The notes under the pieces were generated by a model. The model was not told where the DNA came from. It was given only the letters and a program-made list of their open reading frames with translations, and made no database searches. A stretch of DNA of 6,936 nt from an uncultured Lachnospiraceae bacterium (lineage in GTDB: Bacteria; Bacillota; Clostridia; Lachnospirales; Lachnospiraceae). Within the stretch, counting starts at the first letter, position 1; each line of letters begins with the position of its first letter. A program made the position numbers and the translations under genes. Shown one piece after another: positions 1 to 6,872 of the stretch. Location of the stretch: NCBI GenBank assembly GCA_934418055.1, contig CAKRWX010000129.1:1-6936 (forward strand). The letters run 5' to 3'.

Positions 1-306
1 GTTGTGAGCACCCTGATCCTGAAGTTTCAGAAAGATATCCCCAAGTTGTTTCACAGTCAGTTCTTTTCCAAGTCCCTGCTGGCTGATGGGGTAATTCTGA
101 CAAAAGCAGCATTTTAAAGTGCAGCCGGAGAAAAATACTGTTCCACTGCCGCGGGTGCCGCTGATGCATGGCTCCTCCCAGTGATGCAATGCTGCTCTGG
201 CGGCTTTTATAGTATCTCCACAGCCACAAAACCCAACAGAAACCCGGCGGTCGATGCCACAGGACCTGGGGCAGAGATGGCAGGAGGTGTAATCAGAAAG
301 ATTCAT
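1..306 (-). CDS. Radical SAM protein, PflX/COG1313-like (PflA-related), 5' part only
   Basis: The open frame runs without a stop from ATG at 306 to the left edge, giving 102 N-terminal residues; the rest lies outside the window. Residues 62-69 form the radical SAM cluster motif CX3CX2C (C62, C66, C69), followed by QNYPIS, the pattern seen in pyruvate formate-lyase activase homologues. The N-terminus has a second cysteine group (C9, C12, C16, then C27 and C29) in the context CHLCPRSCGIDR, a hallmark of the COG1313/PflX group that could hold another metal site. The stretch from about residue 46 to 60 (EEPCISGTRGSGTVFFSG) also matches this group as I know it. ATG 306 is the only ATG start available: an in-frame stop lies at 322-324, and AAAGGA (317-322) sits 10 nt upstream. 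The family is expected to bind a 4Fe-4S cluster and S-adenosylmethionine in the cytoplasm; its substrate is not established and no partner glycyl-radical enzyme is visible here. It is divergent from azlCD. Family call is firm, function unknown. Confidence 0.88.
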   Translation of the reverse strand, partial: MNLSDYTSCHLCPRSCGIDRRVSVGFCGCGDTIKAARAALHHWEEPCISGTRGSGTVFFSGCTLKCCFCQNYPISQQGLGKELTVKQLGDIFLKLQDQGAHN

Positions 307-347
307 GATGTTCCATTCCTTTCATTAAGTACAACGCGTGTCCTACA

Positions 348-376
348 TTGACAAATGCTGGGGAAAACGCTAAAAT
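348..376 (+). promoter_or_regulatory. Sigma-A promoter for azlCD
   Basis: A perfect -35 TTGACA (348-353) and a 5/6 -10 TAAAAT (371-376) are separated by 17 bp. The predicted start near 383 gives a leader of about 64 nt before azlC. Seen directly; use of the promoter is inferred. Confidence 0.75.
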
Positions 377-446
377 TGATAGTTAGTTTTCTACTATGTT
401 ACTAGGAAATAGAAAAATATGCAAGAGAAAGTGAAGAAATCATTTC

Positions 447-1154
447 ATGAACAAAGGCACAAAACAGGCATTCCAATATGCGGTCCCTAAGACGATCCCC
501 GTTCTGATCGGATACCTATTTCTTGGTGCAGCCTACGGAATCCTCATGCAGGTCAATGGATTTGGCATCGGCTGGACCGCAATTTCCAGTATTTTTATCT
601 ATGCGGGAAGTCTTCAGTATCTGGAGGTGACGTTGCTTGCAGGGCTGGTGAATCCCATTTACGCGTTTTTGATGGGACTGATGATCAACGCGAGACATCT
701 GTTTTATGGAATTTCTTTATTAAATAAATACCGGGACGTAAAGAAGGGCAAATTTTATCTGATCTTTGCGCTGACGGACGAGACATTTTCCGTAGTCTGC
801 GATGAAACAGTTCCGGAGACATTGGAGCAGGATAAAGTATTTTTCTGGATCACATTTCTGGATCAGTGCTACTGGGTAGCGGGAAGCATGCTGGGCGCTC
901 TGGTGGGAAGTCTTCTGACCTTCAATACCCAGGGACTGGATTTTGCGCTGACTGCGTTATTTGTGGTGATCTTTACGGATCAATGGAAACATCAGAAGAA
1001 TCACAGACCGGCGTTAATTGGATTATTAGGATCAGCGGCCTGTGTGGTGATTTTTGGAGCATCCTCCTTTATTATTCCAGCTATGGTAGTGATCATTCTG
1101 GCACTGACCTGGGGATATAAACGGGAGAAAAAAGCAGAAGGAGGAGTCAGATAA
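447..1154 (+). CDS. azlC: AzlC family branched-chain amino acid exporter, large subunit
   Basis: The product is 235 aa, the usual AzlC length. It is a hydrophobic membrane protein with segments at roughly residues 16-36, 42-62, 66-90, 130-155, 160-178 and 185-222. Family features include YAGSLQ (52-57) and the polar NARH (81-84) after the third hydrophobic segment, matching the conserved N-x-RH of AzlC proteins. With AzlD it is expected to form a two-component exporter in the cytoplasmic membrane; the Bacillus subtilis pair gives resistance to 4-azaleucine and related systems export branched-chain amino acids. The substrate here is inferred from family only. ATG 447 is the first start after an in-frame stop at 432-434. 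Its ribosome binding site is weak (AGTGAAGA, about 429-436), unlike the strong one for azlD. The stop codon abuts the azlD start, indicating one transcript and probably coupled translation. No azlB-like regulator is in the window. Confidence 0.9.
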   Translation: MNKGTKQAFQYAVPKTIPVLIGYLFLGAAYGILMQVNGFGIGWTAISSIFIYAGSLQYLEVTLLAGLVNPIYAFLMGLMINARHLFYGISLLNKYRDVKKGKFYLIFALTDETFSVVCDETVPETLEQDKVFFWITFLDQCYWVAGSMLGALVGSLLTFNTQGLDFALTALFVVIFTDQWKHQKNHRPALIGLLGSAACVVIFGASSFIIPAMVVIILALTWGYKREKKAEGGVR

Positions 1155-1487
1155 ATGAGCGGAGCTGGATTTCAGAGAATTGTAATTGTGATCCTTTTAA
1201 CGATTGCCACCATGATCACACGTTTTTTGCCGTTCCTTATTTTCCCGGCGGGCAAGAAGGTTCCGGATTTTGTGGAATATCTGGGCAAGACGCTTCCTTA
1301 TGCAACCATGGGACTTCTGGTGGTGTACTGCTTAAAGGGAATCTCCTTAACGGCATTTCCGTTTGGACTGCCGGAACTGTTAGCCGTGGTGTTGATCGTG
1401 GCTCTTCACTGGTGGAAGGAAAATTCCCTGTTAAGCATTGGTGTGGGAACCGTATTTTATATGTTCCTGGTTCAGGTGGTTTTCTGA
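1155..1487 (+). CDS. azlD: AzlD family branched-chain amino acid exporter, small subunit
   Basis: The product is 110 aa, the expected AzlD size, with four hydrophobic segments at about residues 7-28, 47-62, 72-88 and 92-109. The TRFLPF motif (22-27) in the first segment and the C-terminal pattern ENSLLSIGVGT (89-99) agree with the family. It is the small partner of AzlC in a membrane exporter of branched-chain amino acids; the division of labour between the subunits is not visible from sequence. The start codon directly follows the azlC TAA with no gap, and a strong AAGGAGGAG (1138-1146) inside the azlC 3' end sets translation. The last 16 bp overlap, in antisense, the 3' end of the small minus-strand gene at 1472-1651. 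The nearest terminator-like structure downstream is about 150 bp away, so the azlCD transcript probably runs antisense through that small gene. Confidence 0.9.
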   Translation: MSGAGFQRIVIVILLTIATMITRFLPFLIFPAGKKVPDFVEYLGKTLPYATMGLLVVYCLKGISLTAFPFGLPELLAVVLIVALHWWKENSLLSIGVGTVFYMFLVQVVF

Positions 1488-1651
1488 TCCGGGATTTTAG
1501 GAAGAAATGGATACAATTCCTCATAGGATTCTAACTGGTCCTCATTTTCCGGCAAAGCGGGAATCAGACCGGTACATTCCATAGAAGAACAGATGCGAAG
1601 ATCATCATCGTCCTGTTCTTCTTTTTTTGTATCTTCAAAAAAATCAGCCAT
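1472..1651 (-). CDS. Small acidic protein of unknown function, 59 aa, downstream of pyrG
   Basis: I do not have a named family for this protein. It has 59 residues, about 17 acidic and 5 basic, with an acidic N-terminal third (residues 3-17, including four consecutive Asp at 14-17). A CX4C pair follows (C21, C26, in ICSSMECTGLIP), then a Pro- and aromatic-containing C-terminus (SYEELYPFLPKIP, 42-54). There is no signal peptide or membrane segment, so it is probably cytoplasmic. Evidence that it is a gene: ATG 1651 is the first start after an in-frame TAA (1664-1666) and has a near-perfect Shine-Dalgarno, TAAGGAGGTGA (1656-1666), at ideal spacing. The residues do not look like random translation. 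It starts 51 bp after the pyrG stop on the same strand, so it is probably cotranscribed by read-through. Its start codon lies inside a strong inverted repeat (see 1637-1690). Its 3' end overlaps azlD in antisense by 16 bp. A spurious frame remains possible but the ribosome binding site argues against it. Confidence 0.7.
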   Translation of the reverse strand: MADFFEDTKKEEQDDDDLRICSSMECTGLIPALPENEDQLESYEELYPFLPKIPDQKTT

Positions 1652-1690
1652 ACAATCACCTCCTTAGAGGGTAGTATGGCTGATTTTTTA
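1637..1690. terminator. Bidirectional terminator-like inverted repeat enclosing the small-gene start
   Basis: Two perfect 16-nt arms, 1638-1653 and 1674-1689 (GTATGGCTGATTTTTT and its complement), flank a 20-nt loop. Read on the plus strand the 3' arm ends in six T, suiting termination of azlCD. Read on the minus strand it ends in seven T, suiting termination of pyrG. The minus-strand 3' arm contains the ATG of the 59-aa gene, and the loop holds its Shine-Dalgarno. A nested CCTC-TAAG-GAGG hairpin (1659-1670) can cover that site as well. Structure seen directly; roles inferred. Confidence 0.75.
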
Positions 1691-1702
1691 ATTCGTTATG
1701 AG

Positions 1703-3310
1703 TTATTTTTCGGAAGCTTTTACAGCGGCTTCGATAAATCCTCTAAACAGTGGATGTGGCTTGTTCGGACGGGATTTTAACTCTGGATGAGCCTGGGTGG
1801 CAACAAACCACGGATGGGATGGGATCTCGATCATTTCCACGATCCGGCCGTCTGGAGAGATACCGGACAGCAGCATACCATTTTCAGAAAGAACGGTACG
1901 ATAATCATTGTTGACCTCGTATCTATGACGATGACGCTCATGGATCAGCTCTTCTCCGTACAGAGCATATGCCTTGGAGGACTTATCCAGAACACATGGA
2001 TAGGAACCTAGTCTTAAGGTTCCGCCGATGTTCTCCACGCCGTTCTGGTCAGGCATCAGGTGGATCACCGGATGAGTGGTAGAAGGATCCAGTTCCTCAC
2101 TGTGTGCGTCTGTGAGACCGATCACGTCTCTTGCAAATTCCACGATGGAAAGCTGCATACCAAGGCAGAGACCAAGGAATGGAACGTTGTGGGTTCTGGC
2201 GTACTCGATGGCGTAGATCTTACCGTCGATACCGCGGCTTCCGAAACCACCTGGAACCAGGATACCGCTGACATCGCCTAACAGTTCTGCCGCATTTTCA
2301 CGGGTAACAGTCTCAGAATCGATCCATTTGATATTGACTTTTGCACGGTTTGCAACACCGCCATGCTTTAATGCTTCGACAACAGAAATGTAAGCATCAT
2401 GGAGCTGGATGTATTTGCCGACTAAAGCGACGGTTACTTCTTTCAGTGGATGTTTCCATGCGTCGATCATGGCCTTCCACTCTTCCAGATCCGGTTCTGG
2501 ACATGGCAGGTTCAGACACTGGCAGGCAACTTCTGCCAGATGCTCTTTCTCCATAGCCAGTGGAGCTTCGTAGAGAACCTCCACGTCCAGGTTCTGAAGA
2601 ACGTGGCTCTTTGGCACGTTACAGAACAGAGCGATCTTGCTGCGGATGCCGTCATCCAACGGATGCTCAGTACGGCAGACCAGGATATCAGGCTGAATGC
2701 CCATGCCCTGCAGGTCCTTGACGCTGGCCTGAGTAGGCTTGGTCTTTAATTCGCCGGAGGCTTTCAGATAAGGAACCAGAGTGACGTGGATCAGGATCGC
2801 ATTGTCAGGTCCAACCTCGTGCATGAACTGACGGATCGCTTCCAGGAATGGCTGGCTCTCAATATCTCCGACCGTGCCGCCTACCTCGATAATGGCGATT
2901 TCTGTGTCTTTCGTGGTGTAGTTGCGGTGGAAACGGCTCTTGATTTCATTGGTAATGTGGGGAATTACCTGTACGGTGCCGCCGCCGTAATCACCACGGC
3001 GCTCCTTGGACAGAACAGTCCAATAAACTTTACCAGTGGTTACGTTGGAATTCTTGGTCAGGCTTTCATCGATGAAACGCTCGTAATGGCCAAGATCCAG
3101 ATCGGTTTCTGTGCCGTCATCAGTTACAAATACTTCACCATGCTGAACCGGATTCATGGTTCCTGGGTCAATGTTGATGTAAGGATCAAATTTCTGCATG
3201 GTAACTTTGTAGCCACGGGCCTTTAACAGGCGGCCAAGAGAAGCTGCTGTGATGCCTTTTCCAAGGCCGGACACAACGCCGCCGGTGACGAAGACATATT
3301 TTACTGGCAT
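1703..3310 (-). CDS. pyrG: CTP synthase (glutamine-hydrolysing)
   Basis: The enzyme makes CTP from UTP, ATP and glutamine in the cytoplasm, the last step of de novo pyrimidine nucleotide synthesis. At 535 aa it is full length. The N-terminal synthetase (amidoligase) domain, about residues 1-267, begins with the nucleotide-binding loop [10 protein letters not shown] (10-19, K18). It carries the expected metal ligands D72 (in [12 protein letters not shown]) and E142 (in [13 protein letters not shown]). The C-terminal class I glutaminase domain, about 290-530, has the oxyanion strand [10 protein letters not shown], the nucleophile C382 in GLCLGMQ, and H508 and E510 in QAHPE, a complete catalytic triad. 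ATG 3310 is chosen because AAGGAGG (3320-3326) lies 9 nt upstream and [11 protein letters not shown] matches the family N-terminus. It is divergent from ftsH and followed by the 59-aa gene. The predicted transcript start does not begin with a run of G, so the CTP-sensed G-insertion attenuation known for Bacillus subtilis pyrG is not evident. Confidence 0.98.
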   Translation of the reverse strand: MPVKYVFVTGGVVSGLGKGITAASLGRLLKARGYKVTMQKFDPYINIDPGTMNPVQHGEVFVTDDGTETDLDLGHYERFIDESLTKNSNVTTGKVYWTVLSKERRGDYGGGTVQVIPHITNEIKSRFHRNYTTKDTEIAIIEVGGTVGDIESQPFLEAIRQFMHEVGPDNAILIHVTLVPYLKASGELKTKPTQASVKDLQGMGIQPDILVCRTEHPLDDGIRSKIALFCNVPKSHVLQNLDVEVLYEAPLAMEKEHLAEVACQCLNLPCPEPDLEEWKAMIDAWKHPLKEVTVALVGKYIQLHDAYISVVEALKHGGVANRAKVNIKWIDSETVTRENAAELLGDVSGILVPGGFGSRGIDGKIYAIEYARTHNVPFLGLCLGMQLSIVEFARDVIGLTDAHSEELDPSTTHPVIHLMPDQNGVENIGGTLRLGSYPCVLDKSSKAYALYGEELIHERHRHRYEVNNDYRTVLSENGMLLSGISPDGRIVEMIEIPSHPWFVATQAHPELKSRPNKPHPLFRGFIEAAVKASEK

Positions 3311-3384
3311 AATCGTAAACCTCCTTCGTAATGATAAAATTGTGGGTAATTTGGGGTGCGTTATATTTATAAAATAACTTAGAC

Positions 3385-3413
3385 ATTATACTCCTATGAT
3401 AAATAGAAATCCA
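3385..3413 (-). promoter_or_regulatory. Predicted pyrG promoter
   Basis: On the minus strand a perfect -10 TATAAT (3390-3385) lies 17 bp from a poor -35 TGGATT (3413-3408, 3 of 6 matches). The predicted start near 3378 gives a leader of about 68 nt. The A/T tract at 3418-3445 upstream could act as an UP element and offset the weak -35. Confidence 0.6.
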
Positions 3414-3421
3414 GAAATTTT

Positions 3422-3445
3422 TGAAAAAAGTTTATAATTTTTTCA
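3422..3445. repeat. AT-rich palindrome between the pyrG and ftsH promoters
   Basis: Perfect 8-nt arms TGAAAAAA (3422-3429) and TTTTTTCA (3438-3445) are separated by GTTTATAA. The element lies midway between the two divergent -35 boxes, at about -44 to -67 for both genes. It may be a shared UP element or an operator for a regulator; which is not decidable from sequence. Confidence 0.55.
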
Positions 3446-3455
3446 TGTTCTTTCC

Positions 3456-3484
3456 TTGATTTATAATTGTGCTGCCTCTATAAT
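3456..3484 (+). promoter_or_regulatory. Sigma-A promoter for ftsH
   Basis: The -35 TTGATT (3456-3461, 4 of 6 matches) and perfect -10 TATAAT (3479-3484) have 17-bp spacing. The predicted transcript start is near 3491, which leaves only about 2 nt before the upstream ATG at 3493 and supports the later ftsH start at 3535. Confidence 0.75.
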
Positions 3485-3521
3485 AAGTAGATATGGCGGA
3501 GTATAGCCAGATGCGAGAGAT

Positions 3522-3526
3522 AGGAG
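3522..3526 (+). promoter_or_regulatory. Ribosome binding site fixing the ftsH start
   Basis: AGGAG lies 8 nt before ATG 3535. The longer in-frame ATG at 3493 has no comparable site and sits almost on the predicted transcript start. Confidence 0.75.
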
Positions 3527-3534
3527 AAGCGACT

Positions 3535-5535
3535 ATGAATGATAAGAACAAAAACAGTAATGGTAAGATGCCAGGTTCCGGCCAGGTATTTGCTACCATT
3601 CTGATAGCCGGACTGATCACACTGGCAGTAGTGATGTGGATGAGCAGTTTCTGGGGAAATAAAGCCCGTGTCCCTTACAGTGATTTTGTCCAGTTAGTAG
3701 AGTCTGGAAGAGTGGAGAGCGCGGAAGTAGACAGTTCCCAGATTTATTTTAAATTAAAGAAGGATTCCAGCAACAAGGGCCTGTTCTTAGATGAACTGGT
3801 GACCATTCGTATGGAGAGCGGTGATCAGCTGACCCAGAGACTTCTTGCCAATGGAGTCAAGAGTGAGCAGGTTCATCAGAACACGGCAGTCTGGAGCATT
3901 GTCAGCTATGTGCTGATGTTCGGATGCCTGGTATTTTTCATGAATTTCATGATGCGCCGCATGGGCGGAGGCGTCATGGGCGTCGGAAAAAGTACGGCAA
4001 AGATGTATATGCAGAAGGAAACCGGGGTTACTTTTAAGGATGTAGCAGGACAGGATGAGGCCAAGGAATCCTTAGTTGAGATTGTTGATTTCCTTCATAA
4101 TCCTGGTAAATACACTCATATCGGAGCAAAATTACCAAAGGGAGCCCTGCTTGTAGGCCCTCCAGGAACCGGTAAAACGCTGCTTGCCAAGGCAGTAGCC
4201 GGAGAAGCGCAGGTTCCATTTTATTCCTTATCCGGTTCTGATTTCGTGGAGATGTTTGTGGGCGTCGGTGCGTCCCGTGTCCGTGACCTGTTCAAGCAGG
4301 CCCAGGAAAATGCACCGTGTATCATTTTCATCGATGAGGTGGATGCCATCGGTAAGAGCCGTGATTCCCGTTTCGGAGGCGGCAACGATGAGCGCGAACA
4401 GACTTTGAACCAGTTATTATCAGAGATGGATGGTTTTGATTCCTCTAAGGGACTGTTAGTGTTAGCGGCTACCAACCGTCCGGAGATCTTAGACCCGGCA
4501 CTGCTGCGTCCAGGCCGTTTTGACCGCCGGATCATCGTGGATAAACCAGATCTGAAAGGCCGTGTCAGCATTTTAAAGGTACATTCCCGCAATGTTGCCT
4601 TAGATGAAACTGTAGATTTAGATGCCATTGCCCTGGCAACTTCCGGAGCCGTTGGTTCTGACCTTGCCAATATGATCAACGAGGCGGCCATTCTTGCAGT
4701 GAAGAACGGCAGAAATGCAGTCAGCCAGAAGGATTTATTTGAGGCAGTGGAAGTTGTATTAGTTGGTAAAGAGAAGAAGGACCGAATCCTTAGCAAAGAG
4801 GAGCGCCGGATCGTGTCTTACCATGAAGTAGGCCACGCCCTGGTAAGCGCCCTGCAGAAGGATTCCGAGCCAGTGCAGAAGATCACCATTGTTCCACGTA
4901 CCATGGGAGCCCTTGGTTATGTCATGCATGTGCCGGAAGAGGAGAAATATTTGAATACCGAGAAAGAACTTCGTGCCATGTTAGTAGGCGCTTTAGGCGG
5001 TCGTGCGGCAGAAGAACTGGTATTTGATACCGTCACCACAGGTGCAGCCAATGATATTGAGCAGGCAACCAGAATCGCCAGAGCCATGGTGACCCAGTAT
5101 GGTATGTCTAAGAAATTTGGCCTCATGGGTCTTGCTACCCAGGAGAATCAGTATTTAAGCGGTCGTGCTGTCTTAAATTGCGGCGAAGAGACGGCATCCG
5201 AGATCGACCAGGAAGTGATGAAGATTCTGAAGGAATCCTACGAGGAGGCGAAACGTCTCTTGAGCGAGAATCGTGAGATTATGGATAAGATCGCGGAATT
5301 CCTGATTGAGAAGGAGACCATCACTGGCAAAGAGTTTATGAAGATCTTCCGGGAATGCAAAGGCATCAAGGAAGACGGCAGCGAGAACCAGACTCCGGCT
5401 GAGAAGTTGGAAGCAGAAGTAACTGCAGAGGAAGCGGAGCGGAAAGCAGAGGAGCAGGTATCAGAGAGCGCTGAGCCTGTAGCTGAGCCAGAAACGGTCG
5501 CTGAGTCGGAAAAAGAACAAGATAATACGTTGTAA
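3535..5535 (+). CDS. ftsH: ATP-dependent zinc metalloprotease FtsH
   Basis: FtsH is a membrane-anchored hexameric AAA+ protease that extracts and degrades misassembled membrane proteins and some cytosolic regulators. From ATG 3535 the protein has 666 residues. Transmembrane segment 1 is at about 18-39, followed by an extracytoplasmic domain of about 78 residues and transmembrane segment 2 at about 120-140. The AAA+ domain has Walker A GPPGTGKT (208-215, K214), the pore loop MFVGVG with F241, Walker B FIDE (265-268) and arginine fingers R325 and R328 in LLRPGRFDR. The M41 protease domain has HEVGH (430-434, usually HEAGH), with H430, H434 and D507 (in NDIEQAT) as zinc ligands and E431 catalytic. 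The last 50 or so residues form an acidic Glu/Ala/Pro-rich tail. Upstream ATG 3493 would add 14 residues but is rejected (see its ribosome binding site entry). The usual tilS-hpt neighbours are absent, so this may be one of two ftsH paralogues; that is inference. Confidence 0.97.
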   Translation: MNDKNKNSNGKMPGSGQVFATILIAGLITLAVVMWMSSFWGNKARVPYSDFVQLVESGRVESAEVDSSQIYFKLKKDSSNKGLFLDELVTIRMESGDQLTQRLLANGVKSEQVHQNTAVWSIVSYVLMFGCLVFFMNFMMRRMGGGVMGVGKSTAKMYMQKETGVTFKDVAGQDEAKESLVEIVDFLHNPGKYTHIGAKLPKGALLVGPPGTGKTLLAKAVAGEAQVPFYSLSGSDFVEMFVGVGASRVRDLFKQAQENAPCIIFIDEVDAIGKSRDSRFGGGNDEREQTLNQLLSEMDGFDSSKGLLVLAATNRPEILDPALLRPGRFDRRIIVDKPDLKGRVSILKVHSRNVALDETVDLDAIALATSGAVGSDLANMINEAAILAVKNGRNAVSQKDLFEAVEVVLVGKEKKDRILSKEERRIVSYHEVGHALVSALQKDSEPVQKITIVPRTMGALGYVMHVPEEEKYLNTEKELRAMLVGALGGRAAEELVFDTVTTGAANDIEQATRIARAMVTQYGMSKKFGLMGLATQENQYLSGRAVLNCGEETASEIDQEVMKILKESYEEAKRLLSENREIMDKIAEFLIEKETITGKEFMKIFRECKGIKEDGSENQTPAEKLEAEVTAEEAERKAEEQVSESAEPVAEPETVAESEKEQDNTL

Positions 5536-5539
5536 ATGC

Positions 5540-5581
5540 AATGGAGCGTTTTTGAACAGAGATGTTTGGGGACGCTCCATT
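5540..5581 (+). terminator. Hairpin between ftsH and the M20 gene, terminator-like
   Basis: Perfect 10-nt arms AATGGAGCGT (5540-5549) and ACGCTCCATT (5572-5581) begin 4 nt after the ftsH stop, with a 22-nt loop. The tail (TTAAAAATTAGG) is a poor U-tract, so this may be a leaky terminator, an attenuator or an mRNA 3' stabiliser. No separate promoter is obvious for the following gene. Confidence 0.5.
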
Positions 5582-5589
5582 TAAAAATT

Positions 5590-5595
5590 AGGAGG
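5590..5595 (+). promoter_or_regulatory. Ribosome binding site fixing the M20 peptidase start
   Basis: AGGAGG lies 9 nt before ATG 5605. The longer frame from ATG 5536, directly after the ftsH stop, would translate the intergenic hairpin and gives a 23-residue extension without family resemblance. Confidence 0.8.
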
Positions 5596-5604
5596 ATACA
5601 TAGG

Positions 5605-6786
5605 ATGAAGACAGAACAGATCAAGAGTACCGTTGAGAAATATCATAATTATATAGTAGAAATGCGTCGGGAATTCCATCGTTATCCGGAGGTATCTGGA
5701 AAAGAACAGCATACTAGAGAAATTCTGGTGCGGGAACTGGAAAAAATGGGAGTACCATATCGGCTTTTGCCTGGTACTGGTTTGATCGGGTTTGTGGAAG
5801 GAGTGAAACCAGGCAAACATCGTGTGGTGCGAGCCGATATTGATGCCCTTCCAATTACAGAGGCAAAAGAAAATCTGAAGCGGGAGAAAGTCTGTATTTC
5901 TGAGAAACCAGGAGTCTGCCATGCCTGCGGTCATGATGCCCATATGGCGATGCTTCTTGGAACCATGAAGGTTCTTGTGGAAATAAAGGAAGAGCTGGAA
6001 GGAACCGTTTATTGCTGCTTTGAGGAGGCAGAAGAAGATATCACTGGCGTAGCAGCCATGATGGAGGCGTTAAAAGACTACCCGATTGATGAATGTTTTG
6101 CTCTTCATGTATATAGTGGATTGGAGGCTGGTAAGATCGATATCTCTGCAGGAGCTAGAATGGCAGGAACGGCAGGTATTGGTTTCTACCTGAATGGAAA
6201 ATCTGGACACAGTTCAAGACCAGACCAGGCCATCAATCCGATCATTCCAGCCGCTCATATCATAACTCAGTTAAATTCAGCATTTATGAATCAGATTGAC
6301 GCAGAAAAGACAGTCACCTTGAGCATCTGTATGATGAATGGAGGAACTGCGGACAATGTAATCCCAGAGAGAGTCTATGTGGGAGGAACCGCCCGCTTCT
6401 TTGATCGGGAAGAAGGAGAAAAAGCACAGCGGATCATCAATAAGATCACAGAAAATACCGCTGCCTGCCATAACTGTACCGTAGATTTCCAGCCAAGAAA
6501 TCACATTATGGTATATCCGGTCATCAATGATGCCGCAGTAGCGGAGAGCGTAAGAGACGCCGTAAGCGAACTTTGCGGAGAACAGGTCATTGGAAGCTGT
6601 GACCATTGGTACGCATCAGAAAGTTACAGCCGGTATCTGGAACAGTATCCAGGTGCATTAGGCTTTTTGGGAATCCACAACGAAGAATACGGAAGCGGTG
6701 CCGCTCATCACAATGAGAAATTCGATGTAGATGAAAATGTGCTCCCGTTAGGCGTATGTGCAGAGCTTGCATTCCTGCTCCGATAA
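5605..6786 (+). CDS. M20 family amidohydrolase (HipO/IAA-amino acid hydrolase-like)
   Basis: The 393-aa product has the usual size for M20D metallopeptidases, dinuclear metal enzymes that cleave N-acyl amino acids or similar amides in the cytoplasm. Order of features: the N-terminal EFHRYPEVSGKE (23-34), the RADIDALPI strand (76-84), and the metal motif CHACGHDAH (105-113) with C108 and H110. Then come the glutamates E143/E144, H168 in ALHVYSG, a dimerisation domain at about 175-285 (GKSGHSSRPDQAINP), GGTADNVIPE, and the C-terminal ASESYSRYL and HNEKFDVDE with H369. All expected metal ligands are present. The usual FQPAEE around the catalytic glutamate reads FEEAEE here. No signal peptide is seen. 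The substrate cannot be chosen among hippurate, indole-acetyl amino acids, N-acetyl-diaminopimelate or other acyl amino acids. It lies 69 bp after ftsH on the same strand behind a hairpin. Family firm, substrate open. Confidence 0.93.
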   Translation: MKTEQIKSTVEKYHNYIVEMRREFHRYPEVSGKEQHTREILVRELEKMGVPYRLLPGTGLIGFVEGVKPGKHRVVRADIDALPITEAKENLKREKVCISEKPGVCHACGHDAHMAMLLGTMKVLVEIKEELEGTVYCCFEEAEEDITGVAAMMEALKDYPIDECFALHVYSGLEAGKIDISAGARMAGTAGIGFYLNGKSGHSSRPDQAINPIIPAAHIITQLNSAFMNQIDAEKTVTLSICMMNGGTADNVIPERVYVGGTARFFDREEGEKAQRIINKITENTAACHNCTVDFQPRNHIMVYPVINDAAVAESVRDAVSELCGEQVIGSCDHWYASESYSRYLEQYPGALGFLGIHNEEYGSGAAHHNEKFDVDENVLPLGVCAELAFLLR

Positions 6787-6836
6787 ATGAACGAATGAAC
6801 AAGTGAAAAAATATTTAAAAAAGTTGAAAAATGTTG

Positions 6837-6868
6837 TTGACATTTGGTCCGGTATTTGCTATTATAAT
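6837..6868 (+). promoter_or_regulatory. Strong promoter P1, stable-RNA type
   Basis: Perfect -35 TTGACA (6837-6842), 17-bp spacer, then -10 TATTAT (6860-6865) preceded by TG one base away (extended -10). It overlaps an alternative TATAAT (6863-6868, 20-bp spacing). An A-rich tract immediately upstream resembles an UP element. No protein-coding frame follows inside the window; an rRNA or tRNA operon beyond the right edge is inferred. Confidence 0.75.
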
Positions 6869-6872
6869 ACAC

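Noticed and set aside
376..404. Second possible azlC promoter starting at TTGATA
   Set aside because: No acceptable -10 lies 16-18 bp downstream; the promoter at 348-376 is far better.
391..405. Possible operator CTACTATGTTACTAG in the azlC leader
   Set aside because: The symmetry is too imperfect (only the outer bases match) to support a regulator site.
2786..3226. A 146-codon plus-strand frame inside pyrG
   Set aside because: It is an antisense shadow of the CTP synthase synthetase domain, without independent coding features.
3186..3386. A 66-codon minus-strand frame overlapping the pyrG start
   Set aside because: Its ATG overlaps the pyrG -10 box, upstream of the predicted transcript start, and most of it is pyrG leader or pyrG read out of frame.
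4221..4796. A 191-codon minus-strand frame inside ftsH
   Set aside because: It is the antisense shadow of the AAA+ domain, Ser/Arg-rich with no family resemblance or ribosome binding site.
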